From Bifidobacterium breve (GTDB lineage Bacteria; Actinomycetota; Acidimicrobiia; IMCC26256), in assembly GCA_945907055.1 (NCBI GenBank), contig CAMDSG010000093.1:1-6852 (forward strand): a DNA stretch of 6,852 nucleotides, given 5' to 3'. The notes under the pieces are model-generated. The model saw nothing but the letters and a program-made list of their open reading frames with translations. It ran no database searches and had not been told where the DNA came from. Below, piece by piece: positions 6,677-6,852 of this stretch. The first letter of the stretch is position 1; each line of letters begins with the position of its first letter. Both the position numbers and the translations under genes were made by a program.

Positions 6677-6700
6677 GCCTGAGATCAGGCTCCCGAGAGC
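6677..6700. repeat. Two adjoining small palindromes upstream of proA
   Basis: GCCTGA and TCAGGC (6677-6690) are perfect 6-bp arms around GA. They share their last GC with a second inverted repeat, GCTC and GAGC around CCGA (6689-6700). They lie 61-84 bases upstream of the proA start codon, beyond the predicted -35 region. They could be an operator site or small hairpins in a transcript from further upstream. No function is assigned. Confidence 0.45.
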
Positions 6701-6757
6701 TACGCCCCCTCATTGGGATCATTCATCTATGGATTCAGGCTATTTAGGCCGCGAGAA

Positions 6758-6784
6758 GGGGCCGGGCGAGATCGCCACGGCCCC
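6758..6784. terminator. GC-rich hairpin, possible terminator
   Basis: GGGGCCG pairs with CGGCCCC, and inside it GGCG pairs with CGCC around a 4-base loop, giving an 11-bp stem with one bulged base. Read on the minus strand it is followed by TTCTC, a weak U-run; on the plus strand it is followed by TACTC. It would be a plausible terminator for a minus-strand transcript entering from the right edge, ahead of the proA promoter. Confidence 0.5.
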
Positions 6785-6791
6785 TACTCAG

Positions 6792-6852
6792 CGCTCTTCC
6801 CATTGTGGGTCCGGTTGTTACCAGACCCTCCCCCCGTACCAATGGGCGAGCG
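6792..6852 (-). repeat. Nested stem-loop at the window edge
   Basis: The outer arms are CGCTC plus CCCATTG (6792-6805, split by TT) and CAATGGG plus GAGCG (6840-6852, split by C), giving 12 pairs. Inside, GGGTC plus GGT pairs with ACC plus GACCC (6807-6828) around a 4-base loop. In minus-strand RNA the one internal mismatch becomes a U-G wobble pair, making a continuous 9-bp stem, whereas on the plus strand it is a C-A mismatch. This favours a minus-strand RNA. The outer stem reaches the final base, so the structure may continue beyond the window. It does not match any RNA family I can recognise. Confidence 0.45.

Noticed and set aside
6650..6712. tRNA-like start on the minus strand (GGGGGCGTAGCTC)
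   Set aside because: A D-arm-like hairpin follows, but there is no matching acceptor 3' strand, no anticodon arm of the right form and no T-loop GTTCRA.
6715..6760. Short match TAGATGAATGA on the minus strand to a conserved part of RNase P RNA
   Set aside because: The neighbouring conserved RNase P segments, such as ACAGAACCCGGCTTA and GGTAAACYCC, are absent, so the 11-base match is probably chance.
6729..6852. Plus-strand frame opening with ATG at 6729 and running to the window edge
   Set aside because: Forty-one codons without a stop are expected by chance, there is no ribosome site or clear -10 element, the product is not recognised, and strong hairpins cross it.

Overview
The window carries six protein genes in two converging blocks. 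Three plus-strand genes (an ACT-domain protein, a DNA photolyase and a GNAT acetyltransferase) meet a minus-strand set of three (proA, a MoxR-type AAA+ ATPase and a CoxE-like VWA protein). No rRNA, tRNA, CRISPR array, insertion sequence or phage gene was seen. The organism looks actinobacterial, possibly an aquatic Acidimicrobiia-type lineage of moderate G+C. The reasons are the style of the photolyase, the CoxD/CoxE-like pair, and several promoters of the TANNNT type that end 6-8 bases before an ATG with no Shine-Dalgarno sequence, which is the leaderless arrangement common in Actinobacteria. This placement is an inference and no marker gene settles it.

Plus-strand block (37-2916). The first gene encodes an ACT domain followed by a GAF-like C-terminal half of unknown ligand. 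The 63-base gap after it holds a striking palindrome (831-850, 9-bp arms around 2 bases) on the -35 region of the photolyase promoter, whose -10 hexamer TACCCT ends 7 bases before the start codon. The photolyase appears complete and functional, with the FAD-site Asn and the full tryptophan electron-transfer triad. It is followed by a GNAT acetyltransferase with its own apparent leaderless promoter (TATCCT).

Minus-strand block (2928-6616, read right to left). proA (proline biosynthesis) starts from an apparent leaderless promoter (TACAAT). Its stop codon lies 1 base before the MoxR ATPase start, and the VWA protein follows 34 bases later, so the three look like one operon. The MoxR and VWA pair is a classic ATPase plus adaptor/chaperone couple (compare CoxD/CoxE, NorQ/NorD, RavA/ViaA), but no client metalloenzyme is present. 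The VWA gene and the GNAT gene converge with only 11 bases between them.

Right edge (6617-6852). No convincing complete gene is present. The stretch is unusually rich in inverted repeats: a pair of small palindromes (6677-6700), an 11-bp GC-rich hairpin (6758-6784) and a larger nested stem-loop (6792-6852) that runs to the last base. They may be the 3' end and terminator of an upstream minus-strand gene or a structured RNA cut by the window edge.
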